Assembly (NCBI GenBank): GCA_900540045.1
Contig: UQEF01000002.1
Location: 1 to 64,000 of the forward strand
Source: an uncultured Eubacteriales bacterium
Lineage (GTDB): Bacteria; Bacillota; Clostridia; Christensenellales; Aristaeellaceae
DNA: 64,000 bases
Direction: 5' to 3'
Of this stretch, positions 26,956 through 35,873 are shown in pieces. The notes beneath the pieces were generated by a model that saw only the letters and a list, made by a program, of their open reading frames with translations, was not told where the DNA came from and did no database searches. Within the stretch, counting starts at the first letter, position 1. The number at the start of each line of letters is the position of its first letter. The translations under genes were made by a program, and so were the position numbers.

Positions 26956-27840
26956 TCATGCCTGCGCCTGATTGAGCAGGCGCAACAGGTCCTGCTGGGT
27001 GAATCGCTCGGTCTTTTTGCAGAAATGACAGGTCAGCTCCGCGCCGTCCTGCTCATCCTGAATCATGCGGCCCAGCTCCTCGCGGCCCATGGCGATGAGC
27101 GCCTTTTCCATACGCGCCCGCGAGCAGTTGCACCGGTAGCACATTGGCGTCCGGGCAAGCACCACGGGCCGGAGGCCCTCAAACCACTTCTCCATGAGCG
27201 CCTCCATGGGCTCGTGGCACAGTTCGCGGCTGACATCAGCCATCATCGGGCTGCGCAGCTCGAGCTGGCTGATAATATCGTCCGTACAGCCCGGCAGGGG
27301 CTGCAGCAGCACCCCGCCCGCCGACAGCACCACCTCGCCGCTGACCAGCACGCCCAGGCTCTGGAGCGTGGGCGTCTGCTCGCTGACGACATAGTAGTTG
27401 GCAAAATCTTCGGCAATCTCGCCGGATACCAGGGGTACCTGCCCTACATAGGGGCTTTTCATGCCCATGTCGCGCACTACGCTCATGCGCCCCTCACACC
27501 CCACGGCGCGTCCCACATCCAGTTTTCCATTGGGTTTGAGCGGCATTTCCAGGCCCGGCACATCCACGCAGCCTCGCACGCTGTCGTGATCCGCGACGCA
27601 GACGATGCGGCCCAACGGGCCTCCGCCGTCGATGGTCACGGTCACGCTGGCCTGGTCCGCCTTGAGCATCGCGCCCATCATGGCGGTGCCCATCAGCGTA
27701 CGGCCCAGGGCTGCCGTGGCCACCGGGCTGGTCAGATGGATGGCCGCTGCCTCGGCCACGGTATGGGTGGCGGTGAGGAGCAGGCCCCTGACCATACCAT
27801 CCATCAGGGTAATATGCAGCAGTTGGTCCTTTTGTTCCAT
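26956..27840 (-). CDS. hslO: Hsp33 redox-regulated chaperone
   Basis: A 294-residue Hsp33. The N-terminal substrate-binding core has the family pattern (VTIDGGGPLGRIVCVAD, GCVDVP). The C-terminal redox switch carries the four zinc-binding cysteines as CNC in CYRCNCSRARME and CHFC about 30 residues later. On oxidation the cysteines form disulfides and the protein becomes a holdase. Length and spacing are normal. It lies 26 nt after the methyltransferase gene. Confidence 0.96.
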   Translation of the reverse strand: MEQKDQLLHITLMDGMVRGLLLTATHTVAEAAAIHLTSPVATAALGRTLMGTAMMGAMLKADQASVTVTIDGGGPLGRIVCVADHDSVRGCVDVPGLEMPLKPNGKLDVGRAVGCEGRMSVVRDMGMKSPYVGQVPLVSGEIAEDFANYYVVSEQTPTLQSLGVLVSGEVVLSAGGVLLQPLPGCTDDIISQLELRSPMMADVSRELCHEPMEALMEKWFEGLRPVVLARTPMCYRCNCSRARMEKALIAMGREELGRMIQDEQDGAELTCHFCKKTERFTQQDLLRLLNQAQA

Positions 27841-27866
27841 ATGCGTTTCCTTCTTCCGTTTGTCCG

Positions 27867-28664
27867 TTATGCCTGCGGCACCTCGGTCATGCGTTCGCCC
27901 ACAGTGGGGGGCGCTTCTTCGGTCAGCGGCTTGCGCGCCGCCAGAAACCAGCGCACGGCGTGAGGTTCCGGCGGAGAGAGCTTTTTATCGCCATAGAGCC
28001 GAATATCGGTAAAGCCCACGGCCTCCATCAGCTCGGTCAGCAGCTGTGCGCTGTGCGCATATTGCCGCTGCTGCTCGCCGATGCGCAGGTAGGTTTCGTC
28101 CTTCTGCCTCACGAAGATGGCTAGGTTCAAATCCACATATCCCTGTGCACGGTTGTACCGGTTCTGCCACAGGTAGGCGATCTCCGGAGTTTCATCTCCG
28201 ATGAAGTGATTGCCCAGCACATGCTCCAGCTTATAGGGCGTGCTCAGGTCCACAAACAGCGCACCGCCCTCGCGCACGCTCAGAAACGCCGCACGGAAGA
28301 AATCCGTCAGCTCGCTGGCGTCCTTGAGGTAGTTCAGGCCGTCATTGGTGCATAGTACGGCGTCCATGCACCGGTGCAGATGCAGCCGGCGCATGTCCTG
28401 CCTGACGAAAGGAATCATCGCGCCGGTGCGGCGCGCCTTCTGTGATGCCTCGAACAGCATGTCGGGCGAGAGATCCACACCGGTCATCTGATAGCCCATC
28501 TTGCTCAGCGCAATGGTGATGCTGCCCGTACCGCACGCGCATTCGCATACCTTTCCGCGGGGAACGCCATAGCGCTCCATCAGCTCGTGATAGAACCGCG
28601 CCCAGGCCAGGTAATCCACGTCGGCCATGAGCCTGTCATATACGGATGCAAATGCGGTGTACAT
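27867..28664 (-). CDS. Class I SAM-dependent methyltransferase
   Basis: A 265-residue cytoplasmic enzyme. The AdoMet site is visible as VCECACGTGSITIALSKMGYQMTG (motif I), GVDLSPDM (motif II) and DAVLCTNDGLNYL (post-II). It starts MYTAFASVYDRLMADVDY, typical of the YqeM/UbiE-like small-molecule methyltransferases. AAGGAG lies 12 nt upstream of the ATG. The substrate is unknown. Confidence 0.9.
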   Translation of the reverse strand: MYTAFASVYDRLMADVDYLAWARFYHELMERYGVPRGKVCECACGTGSITIALSKMGYQMTGVDLSPDMLFEASQKARRTGAMIPFVRQDMRRLHLHRCMDAVLCTNDGLNYLKDASELTDFFRAAFLSVREGGALFVDLSTPYKLEHVLGNHFIGDETPEIAYLWQNRYNRAQGYVDLNLAIFVRQKDETYLRIGEQQRQYAHSAQLLTELMEAVGFTDIRLYGDKKLSPPEPHAVRWFLAARKPLTEEAPPTVGERMTEVPQA

Positions 28665-28682
28665 GCGTGTGTATCGCTCCTT

Positions 28683-28889
28683 CTAAGGCTTTCGTCTGTG
28701 GCTTTGACCGATGAGCCCGCCGATGCGGCCCGTTTCCTTGGCGCTCAGTCCCGCCCAGCCTACCTGGCGCACGCGGTCCAACAGGCCCAGTTCCCGCGCC
28801 AGCTCGTACTTCATGCGCTCCTCGCGGGTCAGCCTTGTCAGCGCGTCGCGCCGGATGGCGCCGGTCAACAGCTCGTCCTTTTTGCCCAT
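28683..28889 (-). CDS. Small acid-soluble spore protein, alpha/beta type
   Basis: A 68-residue basic protein starting at the ATG at 28889 with GGGAGG upstream. The body LTREERMKYELARELGLLD followed by VGWAGLSAKETGRIGG matches the two DNA-binding helices and the conserved Gly-rich turn of alpha/beta SASPs. These coat and protect spore DNA and are cut by the Gpr protease on germination (the REERMKYE region is the likely site). It marks the organism as endospore-forming. It lies just downstream of a YesL-like gene. Confidence 0.85.
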   Translation of the reverse strand: MGKKDELLTGAIRRDALTRLTREERMKYELARELGLLDRVRQVGWAGLSAKETGRIGGLIGQSHRRKP

Positions 28890-28935
28890 GTCTTTCCCTC
28901 CCTTGCGTGGGTAGGTTGTGACAAAGGCGTGTTCC

Positions 28936-29925
28936 TCATTCGCCGGCTTCTCCGCCGTCGTCCTCTTCATCCTCGTCGTCCTGGGCGTTGTAGAGGCCGC
29001 GGCCCACCTGGACGCCTTCGATGTTGGGGTTGATATAGCGGTCAAACACCGCGTTGGAATAACTGGCCCCCACAAAGCGGCTCAGGCCGAAGCCGATGAC
29101 GATGTAATAGACCGCAAGCCCCATCAGGGCATATTGCATATAGGGCGTGAAGAGCGCAACCAGCGCCGCGATCACCCACGGCAAAAGGGAAAGCAGCTTC
29201 AGCCCCACGGTCATGGGCAGGCGGCCGATGGTCATGATCAGGCTGTTGCGCAGGACATTGCGGTAGTTCAGCTTATACGTTACAATCTGCGGATAGACAT
29301 ACATCAGCGAGCACAGCCACAGGACTCCGACCATGATGCAGATCACCTGCGGGATCATAAACAGCAGGTTGGTGTTGGCCATTTCACCATAGAAGGTAAC
29401 GCACACGTACATCAAAAGCGGCACCATACCGGTGATGAACCCCGTCAGCAGGCCATATTTCCAGTTGCCTTTGACCGTGTCGATGAAATCCGACCAGATA
29501 AACGCATGCTCGTCGCGCGCCCAGTTGCGCGTGACATAGGCCACGCCCGTCGTAAACGGCCCCGTCAGCGCCAGGCAGGGCACCAGCAGCAGCAGCGTTT
29601 GCATGATAATGGTGCTCATGCCCTGGGTGTAGCTCTGCGTCATCTCTGCAAGGGCCTCGGCCGTGATCTCGCCGGCCTCCAGCTGCATTTGCGCGTCTGC
29701 CACGTTGGCCAGCCCCGCGTACCACAAAAGCAGCCCCCGGCCGATGACGAAGATGGCCGGAAGCCACGCCACCGCGTACATCAAATTGAGGCGGATGAGG
29801 CCGGACAGGCGCACGCGCAGCATTTCCCAAAACAGCTGCCACCGCGTCTGGGGAAGATCCTCTTTGGTATAATCGCCCTTGCCGCTTTTGCCGTAGTAAT
29901 AGCGGTTCATCATTTTTCCAAACAT
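28936..29925 (-). CDS. YesL-like (DUF624) membrane protein
   Basis: A 329-residue protein with about six hydrophobic segments. It begins MFGKMMNRYYYGKSGKGDYTKED, followed by an amphipathic region and MYAVAWLPAIFVIGRGLLLW. The TRNWARDEHAFIWSDFIDTVKGNWKY loop is characteristic of DUF624/YesL. It ends in an acidic tail (DDEDEEDDGGEAGE). The ATG at 29925 has GGAGGA upstream and a good promoter; in-frame codons further up lie within that promoter. YesL members often accompany CUT1 sugar transport; the function is unknown. Confidence 0.82.
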   Translation of the reverse strand: MFGKMMNRYYYGKSGKGDYTKEDLPQTRWQLFWEMLRVRLSGLIRLNLMYAVAWLPAIFVIGRGLLLWYAGLANVADAQMQLEAGEITAEALAEMTQSYTQGMSTIIMQTLLLLVPCLALTGPFTTGVAYVTRNWARDEHAFIWSDFIDTVKGNWKYGLLTGFITGMVPLLMYVCVTFYGEMANTNLLFMIPQVICIMVGVLWLCSLMYVYPQIVTYKLNYRNVLRNSLIMTIGRLPMTVGLKLLSLLPWVIAALVALFTPYMQYALMGLAVYYIVIGFGLSRFVGASYSNAVFDRYINPNIEGVQVGRGLYNAQDDEDEEDDGGEAGE

Positions 29926-29961
29926 GTCGCTTCCTCCGTCAAGCATAAGGATACAGCATGC

Positions 29962-29990
29962 ATTATAGCACACGCAGTTGAGCGCGTCAA
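29962..29990 (-). promoter_or_regulatory. Sigma-A type promoter for the YesL-like gene
   Basis: Minus strand TTGACG (29985-29990), 17 nt, TATAAT (29962-29967), 37 nt before the ATG at 29925. Confidence 0.75.
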
Positions 29991-30047
29991 AACAGGCGCG
30001 TCCCCCAGGGGAGCTCATCCGCAAAGTTTACAGCTTCTTCATAAAGC

Positions 30048-30092
30048 AAAAGGACCGCCGCACCCGCACCGGCTGGCGCGGGGCGGCGGTCC
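30048..30092 (-). terminator. Rho-independent terminator of the peptidoglycan-binding lipoprotein gene
   Basis: GGACCGCCGC pairs with GCGGCGGTCC (30052-30061 with 30083-30092), followed on the minus strand by TTTTGCTTT, 12 nt after the stop codon. Confidence 0.75.
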
Positions 30093-30104
30093 GTCCACAC
30101 AGGG

Positions 30105-31829
30105 TTAGATGCTGCAGGGCACCGCATTGCTGGAAAACAGCTTTTGCTGCGTCTGCTGCCCGGCCACGCCATCAATGGACAGGCCGTTGAGCTCCTGGAA
30201 TACCATCACCGCATTTTGCGTCACGGTGTCATAGGTGCCGGAAATGTCGCCGTCGTAGTACTTCAGTTCGTACAGGGCATATTGCAGACGTTTGACCGCG
30301 CTGCCGGTGGAACCCACATCCAGCTTGGAATAGCTGCCGCTTTCCGACGTGCCGCCATAGAGCAGGCGCTGAGTGGTGGGGCCGGCCATGCCGGTCACCC
30401 GCAGGCCTGCCGCGCGCTGGTATGCCTCCACGGCCGCCTCCGTTCCGCTGCCATAGCTGCCGTCCACGCTGCCGCTGTAGTAGCCCGTCGCCTGCAACGC
30501 GCTCTGCAGCGCCGTTACATTGGAGGAGCTGGAGCCCGTGGTGATGGTGGTGTAGCCGTTGGACGACGCAGTCTTTCCGTAGTTGTCGGGGCTGGAGCTG
30601 CTGCCGGAGGACGAGCCGCCGGAGGAGCCTCCGTTCAAAGCGACATAGATGGCGTTGAGCGTGGCCTTGCCCGCAATGCCGTCGGCCTTGAGGCCGCTGG
30701 ATTGCTGAAAGGCCGTGACCGCGGCGGTGGTTCCGCTGCCATAGTCTCCATCGACGCTGCCGGTATAATATCCCAGCGTCTTCAGGTTCTGCTGCAGGGA
30801 CCGGACCGCGCTGCCGGTATTGCCTTCCCTGAGCGATCCAAGGTGGCCGACCACGCTGGAAGCCTTTCTCGCCGACTCGGAATACAGCTTGGTCAGCGTC
30901 GTGGGTCCGGCGATGCCGTCGGCATAGATGGAGTTGCGCTCCTGGAAAGCAATGACCGCGGCCTGCGTGGTTTCGGCGAACTCGCCGTCAGCGGTTCCGC
31001 TGAGATAGCCCAGCACGATCAGGCGGTTCTGCAAAATCTTGACCTGGCTTCCCGAAGAGCCCAGCTGCAGATAGATATCCGTCTTGCCGTTGGTATAGGA
31101 CGAACTGGTAGAGCTGCTGCTGGAAGAGCTGCTCGAACTGCTGGAAGAGCTGGAGGAGCTGGAGGAGCTGGAAGAGGTGGTGGTCTTTTTCTTGGCGCTG
31201 CTGGAATAGAGCTTCTCAATGGTACGGGTACCGGCCTTGCCGTCCACGGAGAGGCCGTTGGCAGCCTGGAAATCGCGCACTGCCTGCTCGGTGGCGGCGC
31301 CGAAGTCGCCATCCGCGCTTCCGGTCAGATACCCCAGGTCCTTCAGCCGCTGCTGGAGGCGCTTGACGTTGCTGCCGGTAGAGCCCATCTTGAGCGTGCT
31401 GCTGCCGGAGGAGGTGCTGGAGGGCGTGGCCGTGGCGCTGGGCGCATTGGTAGGCGCCGTCGTGGGAGGCAGCGTGGCCGTACCGATCTGCGGAGCGCTG
31501 GTCGCGCCACTGATGGGCGCACTGGTGGGACTGACATTGCTGGGCGGGTTGGTCGCCGTGTCATTGCCAAAATCCCATGCGCTCCAGTCCACCTCGTTGC
31601 TGGTGGGCGCGGGCGTAGGCGTGGGCGTCACACTGGGCGTAGGCGTCACGACGGTATCGAAAGTCTGCCCGCCGTCGCCCACGGTCAGCCCGTTGTTGCT
31701 GTCCACAACGCGGTCGGGTTCCATATAGCAGGCGCTCAGAACCACACAGGCGGCAAGCAGCAGCGCCGCAACAGCCGCCCGCTTCAGCCGCGCATGGCGG
31801 CTCCTGTCCGTGGCATGGGGATGCTTCAC
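30105..31829 (-). CDS. Lipoprotein with five peptidoglycan-binding repeats
   Basis: A 574-residue envelope protein. A lipobox (VVLSAC) near residue 33 follows a hydrophobic stretch. A Thr/Pro/Ser-rich linker leads to five PG_binding_1 repeats of about 65 residues, each with 'G-S-x-G-S-x-V-K-x-L-Q-x-x-L' then 'G-Y-x-x-G-x-x-D-G-x-(F/Y)-G' and 'AVxxFQxxxGLxxDGxAGxxT'. A run of more than 20 Ser separates repeats 1 and 2. No hydrolase domain is fused. The GTG at 31829 was chosen for GGAG 8 nt upstream; the GTG at 31838 overlaps that site. Confidence 0.88.
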   Translation of the reverse strand: MKHPHATDRSRHARLKRAAVAALLLAACVVLSACYMEPDRVVDSNNGLTVGDGGQTFDTVVTPTPSVTPTPTPAPTSNEVDWSAWDFGNDTATNPPSNVSPTSAPISGATSAPQIGTATLPPTTAPTNAPSATATPSSTSSGSSTLKMGSTGSNVKRLQQRLKDLGYLTGSADGDFGAATEQAVRDFQAANGLSVDGKAGTRTIEKLYSSSAKKKTTTSSSSSSSSSSSSSSSSSSSSSSTSSSYTNGKTDIYLQLGSSGSQVKILQNRLIVLGYLSGTADGEFAETTQAAVIAFQERNSIYADGIAGPTTLTKLYSESARKASSVVGHLGSLREGNTGSAVRSLQQNLKTLGYYTGSVDGDYGSGTTAAVTAFQQSSGLKADGIAGKATLNAIYVALNGGSSGGSSSGSSSSPDNYGKTASSNGYTTITTGSSSSNVTALQSALQATGYYSGSVDGSYGSGTEAAVEAYQRAAGLRVTGMAGPTTQRLLYGGTSESGSYSKLDVGSTGSAVKRLQYALYELKYYDGDISGTYDTVTQNAVMVFQELNGLSIDGVAGQQTQQKLFSSNAVPCSI

Positions 31830-31922
31830 AATCAACACTCCGTTTCCTCAAGGAAGTCGAAAAGGAAATGTTACAAACCTCTTACACCTGTACAAAAGGC
31901 GGACGCCCTTTGCATCAAGCAT

Positions 31923-31951
31923 ATTGTACAGGGAAAATACGGGAAAATCAA
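31923..31951 (-). promoter_or_regulatory. Sigma-A type promoter for the peptidoglycan-binding lipoprotein
   Basis: Minus strand TTGATT (31946-31951), 17 nt, TACAAT (31923-31928). Confidence 0.65.
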
Positions 31952-31989
31952 CCCCGAATATTTCACGCTGCATAGAATTAACGATTCAT

Positions 31990-34900
31990 TCATGCCTTTC
32001 GTTCCCTCGAATTTGAAATAATTTTGTCATATTTCAGCGGCCCTTCGTCATATTTGACGAACGCTTCTCCCAGCCGCAGGGAATAAAGCGCCCATTCTTT
32101 CACCGGCCAGGGGGTCCCTGCCAGCAGCGCCTGCCGGTAGTAGGAAATCTGCCTGCCATAGCGCTGCCACAGCTCGTCCGCAGCGGCCACGCGGTCCGTT
32201 TTGAAATCCACCAGCACCCATGCGCCATCTTCCAGAAAACACAGGTCGATCACTCCCTGAAGCAGCGTGGGAAACGGCTCCTCCACATGCAGGTTGAAGC
32301 TCCACTCCCGGCGCACCATGGAAGCCGCGAGCATCCGCTGACCCAGGGGACCGGTCAGAAAGCGCGCAGCCATCCGCACATCCGCCAGTTCGGCCTCCGC
32401 GGGGGTCATCACACGTTTTTCCACCAGCCGGGCCAATTCGCTTTTAATATGGAAGAAAATCGTTTTTTCGTTCCCCTTCGCCGCCCGCGCGCCCTCCAAA
32501 TCCATCAGTCCCAGCAGCCGGTGCGTCTGTACGCCCCGCAGCAGTCCTTCTTCCTCGCGGGGAGGCTCCAGAAAGGCCGGCATGGCCGGCAGCGAAGCCA
32601 GCAGCCGGGGACGCGGCCCCTCGTAGGGAAGGCGCTTGAGCTGTTCCTCCTCCTCTTCGGCGGCTTCGGGCAAGGTCTGCGCACCGTCCAGCGCGCGGCA
32701 CAACGCGGTAACGCCCAGCTTGAGGGGACGGGGTGCCGTCCGCTTCTCATCCTCCGCCCTGGCGGCCACGGGCCAGTCCATCCCGGAGATCTGCGGAGCG
32801 GGGAGGTTTTCGCCGCCACTCTGCCCCTGTACCTCCGGTAGCGGAAAGGGCAGTGGGGCGCTCTGGCGGGCCAAATGTCTTGTGATGACTGGCTCCATGT
32901 GGAAAACGATGCGCCAGGGGGCACTTTTCTGTGGAAAACTTGTGGATATTGTGGGGAACTCCGGATTGATCCCTGTTTCCCTCATATCGAATGTGGAAAG
33001 CTGTCCTTCCCGTTCCACGGTCACACTGTCGCAGGGCTGCGCCGATTGCAGCAGCCAGTCCAGCATGCTGTGCGCCTCCCGGACGCCATAGACCCCTCCG
33101 GATCGTCCCGTCCGGGCAGCATCCGGGTTCTTCATGCTGCCCACCAGCACCAGGCGCACCTTGGGCCGTGTCATGGCCACATAGAGCACACGAGCCCGCT
33201 CGGCCCGCTCGGCGCTACGCTCCTTCAGCGCAATCGCGCCCTGCAGGAGCGTCGTGCGGCGGGTGCGCGCCCGCTCATTGACATACCCCAGGCCGAAGCC
33301 AATTTCGCCATGCAGGCTAAGGGTGCGCGTCTGTGTGCGCCGCAGCAGAGGACCTCCCAGCCCCATTACATACACCGTGGGAAATTCCAGTCCCTTGGAT
33401 TTGTGGATGGTCATCACACGCACCACATCCTCCCAGGGATTCATCACGGCGGGGCTCTGTTCCCCCCCGCCGCCGCCATCTGCCCGCACGGCTTCCACAA
33501 ATCCATGCAGGCCGTCCGTGTGGCTCTGCTCATAAGCGTCGGCCCGGTGACAGAGCATGCGCAGATTTGCCTGCCGCAACTTTCCGCCAGGCTGTGCGCC
33601 GTAATGTGCATAAAGTCCGCTGCGCTTGAGAAAACTCCACAGGTATTCGGCCAGCGACATGCTGCGCGCATAAAACCGCTCGGCCTCCAGCGCGTCCAGC
33701 ACGGCGCGGCAACGCCCGTCAAGGGGCGCGCCGGCCTCGTGAGCCGCCGCCTGCAGCGCGCTGAGGAAGCTGGCCTCCCGCTGGGGACGCAGCAGCCGGA
33801 TGGCTGCCAGCTCTCGCTCCGAAAGCTCAAAGAGCGGGCTGCGCAGCTCGCTGAGCAGCGCCACATCATTAGCCAGGTTATCCAGCAGTGTCAGGTGCTG
33901 AAGCACCTGATCCACCTCGTCGGACGTCATGGGGTCGCCGCCGCCTTCGCAGTACACGGGAATGCCCATACGGCCGAGCACCAGCTCCACCTTGTCGGCT
34001 ACGTTCTTGCCCACGGGCAGGAGAATGGCGATGTCACGATAGTGGAGAGGCGCGCCGGGGCGTCCCTGAGCGTCGGGGACCGGCTCGCCCACCGTTGCGA
34101 GGATGTCGCGCGCGATGAGTTCCGCCTCGGCCAGGACCATATCCTGCGGCCTCCGCCCCTGGGCGTTGAGCACGTGCAGTTCGGTTGCCGGGTCTCCCTC
34201 GGAGGGTACGCCGGGATACAGCCTTGCGTCGGCATCATAGTCAATTTCCGTGACACGGCGGTCCATCACGTGCGAGAACACGCGGTTCACCGCATCCAGC
34301 ACCCCGGTCCGGCTGCGGAAATTCAGGTTCAGCACCACCCGGCGGCATGGCGCGTCCTCCCGGGGAGAAAAGCGTTGCAGTTTACCCAGGAACAGGCCCG
34401 GCTCTGCCAGGCGGAACCGGTAAATGCTCTGCTTTACATCGCCCACATAAAAATAGGTCTGGCCCTCGCCGCGCTTGAGGGCGTTGAGGATGGCCTCCTG
34501 CAGAGCGCTCACATCCTGATATTCGTCCACGAACACCGCATCGAACCGCCGCGCCTGCTGGCCGCGCAGGTCCGGATCGCGCAGCACGGCCAACGTCATA
34601 TGTTCAAGATCGCCGAAATCGATGCATGCCTCGCTGAGCTTTCGCGCCTGAAAGCGGTTGTGAAAGCGGCGCACCGCTTTGGCCAGCCCACGCGTGGCCG
34701 GCCTCATGGCCTGCATATCCGCCACGCCCTGTTCAAAATCCGCGGGCAACAGCTTTTTGAGGTCATCCGCCAGATCCTTGATCCGGTTGCGCAGGTCCTT
34801 AAAGTCTCCCGCCAGGCGTTCCTCGTCTCCGGTCGCGGGCTTGATGCGCCCCAGGGTGGCAAACTTCAGGGTTCCCAGCGCCCCGCACAGGGCACTCATC

Positions 34901-35670
34901 CCTTTATCACAGGCCGTTCGCAGCCCATCGAGGCTTCCCCTGTCGCTTTGCAGGGTCCGCACATAGGGCGGGGGAAACGCCGGATTTGCACGCATCGCGT
35001 CCGCCTGCCGCCAGAGGGCGTCCATTCCTTCCAGAATCAGCGCAGCTTCCCGGCAGAACGCCTGGGCCAGCGGCTCACTGTCCATGGAGTCGGCATTCCA
35101 CTCCTTGGCTGCGCTCTCCTCCAGCCAGGTCATCGGGTCGGGGCGTGACATCAGAAACCGGTAAAGTGTCTCCATCATGAGCGTGATCTCGCGCTCGCTG
35201 AATTTGTGCGTCAGCGCTGCGAGCTCTTCGTCCTCATGGGCTGCCTCGTACAGCCAATCCAGCGTTTCTTCCATTGCATCATGCCAGTAGCCGGCGCGGG
35301 TACGCTCATCCGCCAGCATGAATTGCGGGTCTACGCCGCAGCGCTGGAAGTTCTGCCGCACCACCTGCTGGCAATAACTATGAATTGTGGAGATTTGCGC
35401 GGTGCTGACCAGGTCAGCCTGGCGGACCAGGCGCGAATCGCCCGCGGCGGCCTCATTGAGGCGTGCTTCCAGGCGTTCGCGCATTTCGCCCGCGGCGGCG
35501 CGCGTAAAGGTGACGATCAGCATCCGGTCGATGCTGGCGCCGCGCTCCACAATCAGGCGCACGATGCGCTCCACCAGCACCGCCGTTTTTCCACTGCCCG
35601 CCGCAGCCGATACCAGCAGTTCGCGGTTGCCGGCCTGGATGGCGGCTTCCTGCGCAGGGGTAAAGCGCAT
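31990..35670 (-). CDS. addA: ATP-dependent helicase/nuclease subunit A
   Basis: A 1226-residue AddA. The UvrD-type helicase has Walker A AAAGSGKTAVLVERIV (about 24-39), Walker B-type FVDEYQDVSALQEA and motif VI VAMTRPKVRLVLV. The C-terminal RecB-type nuclease shows GVIDLCFLEDGAWVLVDFKTD with the catalytic Asp and Lys. Between them a poorly conserved linker (about residues 880-1000) carries DnaA-box-like DNA motifs. The ATG at 35670 has AAGGAG 8 nt upstream. The partner AddB, normally encoded next to AddA, is not found on either side. Confidence 0.96.
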   Translation of the reverse strand: MRFTPAQEAAIQAGNRELLVSAAAGSGKTAVLVERIVRLIVERGASIDRMLIVTFTRAAAGEMRERLEARLNEAAAGDSRLVRQADLVSTAQISTIHSYCQQVVRQNFQRCGVDPQFMLADERTRAGYWHDAMEETLDWLYEAAHEDEELAALTHKFSEREITLMMETLYRFLMSRPDPMTWLEESAAKEWNADSMDSEPLAQAFCREAALILEGMDALWRQADAMRANPAFPPPYVRTLQSDRGSLDGLRTACDKGMSALCGALGTLKFATLGRIKPATGDEERLAGDFKDLRNRIKDLADDLKKLLPADFEQGVADMQAMRPATRGLAKAVRRFHNRFQARKLSEACIDFGDLEHMTLAVLRDPDLRGQQARRFDAVFVDEYQDVSALQEAILNALKRGEGQTYFYVGDVKQSIYRFRLAEPGLFLGKLQRFSPREDAPCRRVVLNLNFRSRTGVLDAVNRVFSHVMDRRVTEIDYDADARLYPGVPSEGDPATELHVLNAQGRRPQDMVLAEAELIARDILATVGEPVPDAQGRPGAPLHYRDIAILLPVGKNVADKVELVLGRMGIPVYCEGGGDPMTSDEVDQVLQHLTLLDNLANDVALLSELRSPLFELSERELAAIRLLRPQREASFLSALQAAAHEAGAPLDGRCRAVLDALEAERFYARSMSLAEYLWSFLKRSGLYAHYGAQPGGKLRQANLRMLCHRADAYEQSHTDGLHGFVEAVRADGGGGGEQSPAVMNPWEDVVRVMTIHKSKGLEFPTVYVMGLGGPLLRRTQTRTLSLHGEIGFGLGYVNERARTRRTTLLQGAIALKERSAERAERARVLYVAMTRPKVRLVLVGSMKNPDAARTGRSGGVYGVREAHSMLDWLLQSAQPCDSVTVEREGQLSTFDMRETGINPEFPTISTSFPQKSAPWRIVFHMEPVITRHLARQSAPLPFPLPEVQGQSGGENLPAPQISGMDWPVAARAEDEKRTAPRPLKLGVTALCRALDGAQTLPEAAEEEEEQLKRLPYEGPRPRLLASLPAMPAFLEPPREEEGLLRGVQTHRLLGLMDLEGARAAKGNEKTIFFHIKSELARLVEKRVMTPAEAELADVRMAARFLTGPLGQRMLAASMVRREWSFNLHVEEPFPTLLQGVIDLCFLEDGAWVLVDFKTDRVAAADELWQRYGRQISYYRQALLAGTPWPVKEWALYSLRLGEAFVKYDEGPLKYDKIISNSRERKA
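32898..33000 (-). other. Cluster of five DnaA-box-like motifs inside addA
   Basis: Five same-orientation 9-mers on the minus strand resemble the DnaA box TTATCCACA: TTTTCCACA (32898-32906, 32930-32938), ATATCCACA (32941-32949), TTCCCCACA (32950-32958) and CTTTCCACA (32992-33000). TTTTCCACA is also the best box in the nearby oriC. They lie in the linker-coding part of addA, so protein constraint is low. DnaA binding is inferred. Confidence 0.45.
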
Positions 35671-35705
35671 GTGCATCGCTCCTTTCCGAGATGAGGATAT
35701 GCGCT

Positions 35706-35734
35706 ATTGTACCGTAAGCGCGGGCCGAATGCAA
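35706..35734 (-). promoter_or_regulatory. Sigma-A type promoter for addA
   Basis: Minus strand TTGCAT (35729-35734), 17 nt, TACAAT (35706-35711), 36 nt before the ATG. The -35 box is 1 nt from a parS-like site. Confidence 0.65.
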
Positions 35735-35735
35735 A

Positions 35736-35751
35736 TGTTTCACGTGAAACC
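35736..35751. other. parS-like ParB-binding site (15 of 16)
   Basis: TGTTTCACGTGAAACC differs from the ParB/Spo0J consensus TGTTTCACGTGAAACA only at the last base. It lies between the divergent addA and glycogen phosphorylase promoters, about 23 kb left of the predicted oriC. Confidence 0.75.
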
Positions 35752-35798
35752 CTGCTGCCTTCCGATGGCGGGATTTGTCGGGTTTTGGGAGAAATCAT

Positions 35799-35828
35799 TT
35801 GCCCTTGCGCCCGTCTTCATGGTATAAT
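35799..35828 (+). promoter_or_regulatory. Sigma-A type promoter for glycogen phosphorylase
   Basis: TTGCCC (35799-35804), 18 nt, TATAAT (35823-35828), 45 nt before the ATG. Confidence 0.6.
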
Positions 35829-35873
35829 ACCGCTGTTATCCTCAAATACTTCCAACCATCAAGGAGGATTCAT

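Noticed and set aside
31110..31175. Short tandem repeats that could suggest a CRISPR or satellite
   Set aside because: They are serine codons within the lipoprotein linker; no spacers are present.
30144..32021. Plus-strand frame of about 625 codons over the peptidoglycan-binding gene
   Set aside because: Gly/Ala/Arg-rich antisense of five clear repeats.
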